A stretch of 6,240 nt of DNA, taken from the NCBI GenBank assembly GCA_964534095.1, contig CAZHPF010000059.1, forward strand, positions 1 to 6,240, given 5' to 3'. Position 1 is the first letter of the stretch; each line of letters begins with the position of its first letter. This DNA comes from CALMSM01 sp964534095 (GTDB lineage: Bacteria; Patescibacteriota; Saccharimonadia; Saccharimonadales; CALMSM01). Under the pieces are notes generated by a model. That model made no database searches and was not told the DNA's origin. It saw only the letters and a program-made list of their open reading frames with translations. Of the stretch, positions 5,379 to 6,240 are shown one piece after another. The position numbers and the translations under genes were made by a program.

Positions 5379-6240
5379 CTATCAAACGAAGGCGTGTTCT
5401 GACGGTGGTCAATTCCTCTGAAGCGTTGTTTTTCCCGGTCAAAGTACAGTTCCACGCTGCCTGTTGGGCCGTTGCGATGCTTTTTGATAAAGATATCGGT
5501 AATATTTTTGCGCTCTGACTCGGGGTTGTAGTACTCTTCACGGTAAATAAAGGCTACGACATCGGCATCCTGCTCGATTGAGCCGGACTCGCGAAGATCA
5601 GCCAACTGAGGAATTTGTGGGCTTCTCGATTCTACAGAACGGCTTAGCTGGCTCAGTGCGACAAGCGGTACGTTTAGCTCACGCGCAATGCCTTTTAGCC
5701 CGCGGGATATTTCACTGATTTCTTGCACACGATTGCCTTCGTTTCCATATCTGCCACCACCGCTCATCAGCTGTAGGTAATCAACAATAATAAGTCCGAG
5801 CTCGCGCGTGTGTGCCTCGCGCCGAGCTTTGGTACGCAGTTCGCTGACAGTGATGCCGGGCGTGTCATCAATGAATATTTGGGCTTCGCTCAGTGCTCCC
5901 ATGGCCTGCCCGATTTTTTCAAAATCACTGTCATTAAGATTGCCGGTACGAAGCGCCCAAGCGTCTACGCCTGATTCCATCGACAGCATACGGTCAACTA
6001 GTTGCTCTTTGCTCATCTCGAGGCTGAACACTAACACGGCTTTTTCGGCTTTAGTCGCTACGTTATGAGCCAGATTGAGCGCTAAGGCGGTTTTACCCAT
6101 ACTTGGTCGAGCCGCAAGGATAAATAAATCTGATTTTTGTAAACCAGCTAAAATGTTATCCAGATCGCGAAAACCGGTAGGCACGCCACGAATTTTACCT
6201 TTGTCGCGGTGGAGTTCGTCGAGCTGATGGAGCGCCTCGA
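5375..6240 (-). CDS. dnaB: Replicative DNA helicase DnaB, C-terminal helicase domain (partial)
   Basis: DnaB is the hexameric ring helicase that unwinds DNA at the replication fork. The frame is open to the right edge, so the N-terminal domain and true start are outside; 287 complete codons are visible. A GTG at 6184 is an internal valine and not a start, since coding continues upstream into the linker region. Counting from that valine: TGFRDLD (3-9) and GLQ (14-16), Walker A ARPSMGKT (25-32), catalytic Glu56 in FSLEMS, Walker B LIIVDYLQLM (131-140), SQLSR (178-182), LRESGSIEQDAD (198-208, the DnaB family signature) and KKHRNGPTG (234-242) with the probable arginine finger R237. The stop is TAA at 5377-5375. 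All key motifs are present and unbroken, so no intein interrupts this part. Next downstream, 33 bases on, is the membrane protein gene. Confidence 0.97.
   Translation of the reverse strand, partial: EALHQLDELHRDKGKIRGVPTGFRDLDNILAGLQKSDLFILAARPSMGKTALALNLAHNVATKAEKAVLVFSLEMSKEQLVDRMLSMESGVDAWALRTGNLNDSDFEKIGQAMGALSEAQIFIDDTPGITVSELRTKARREAHTRELGLIIVDYLQLMSGGGRYGNEGNRVQEISEISRGLKGIARELNVPLVALSQLSRSVESRSPQIPQLADLRESGSIEQDADVVAFIYREEYYNPESERKNITDIFIKKHRNGPTGSVELYFDREKQRFRGIDHRQNTPSFDS

Noticed and set aside
6182..6184. GTG at 6184 as the start of a short DnaB-like protein
   Set aside because: The frame is open for a further 18 codons to the window edge and they read as DnaB linker sequence. Full DnaB needs the N-terminal domain, so the gene simply runs off the edge.
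5375..6240. Intein in dnaB
   Set aside because: DnaB is a common intein host, but the Walker A loop, the Walker B region and SQLSR are contiguous, with no inserted sequence in the visible part.
1..6240. Recoded TGA (glycine) as in Gracilibacteria or Absconditabacteria
   Set aside because: TGA ends both the HD and DHH genes exactly at overlaps with the next start, and no gene here needs TGA read-through to stay intact.

Overview
The window is a densely packed bacterial chromosomal segment. Its base composition looks close to balanced by eye. One gene on the + strand (the last 37 codons of a type I glyceraldehyde-3-phosphate dehydrogenase) runs in from the left edge. It meets seven genes that all lie on the - strand. 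In transcription order, from the right edge leftward, these are dnaB (C-terminal part only), a multi-pass membrane protein, ybaB/ebfC, recR, a DHH-family phosphoesterase, an HD-domain phosphohydrolase and cysS. There is no stretch without a gene longer than 33 bases, and I see no tRNA, rRNA, CRISPR array, insertion sequence or phage gene.

The compactness (4-base stop/start overlaps, 11-33 base gaps, interlocked convergent stop codons), the small housekeeping proteins and the degenerate RecR zinc finger suggest a reduced-genome bacterium. A Patescibacteria/CPR lineage such as Saccharibacteria is my best guess, but this is inference from style and not a phylogenetic result. TGA is used as a stop at the ends of the HD and DHH genes, in both cases inside a tight overlap with the next start. 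That argues for the standard bacterial code and against the lineages that read TGA as glycine.

Layout: 1-114 gap 3' end (+); 111-1517 cysS; 1514-2173 HD protein; 2170-3171 DHH protein; 3204-3815 recR; 3827-4120 ybaB; 4142-5341 membrane protein; 5375-6240 dnaB (runs off the right edge). The DHH, HD and cysS genes are joined by GTGA and ATGA overlaps and are almost certainly co-translated. ybaB and recR are joined by a ribosome binding site that overlaps the ybaB stop codon. ybaB-recR is the usual DNA-repair pair, but the customary upstream dnaX is replaced here by the membrane protein and dnaB.

Functionally the strip covers replication fork unwinding (DnaB), nucleoid binding and recombination repair (YbaB, RecR), probable small-RNA or nucleotide phosphodiester turnover (DHH, HD) and translation (CysRS). 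The membrane protein, which may be a GT-C-like glycosyltransferase, stands apart in function. I do not see an undescribed multi-gene system. The points worth a second look are lost or changed key residues in RecR, the DHH protein and the membrane protein, the palindrome across the interlocked gap/cysS stops, and a possible leaderless start for the membrane protein gene.
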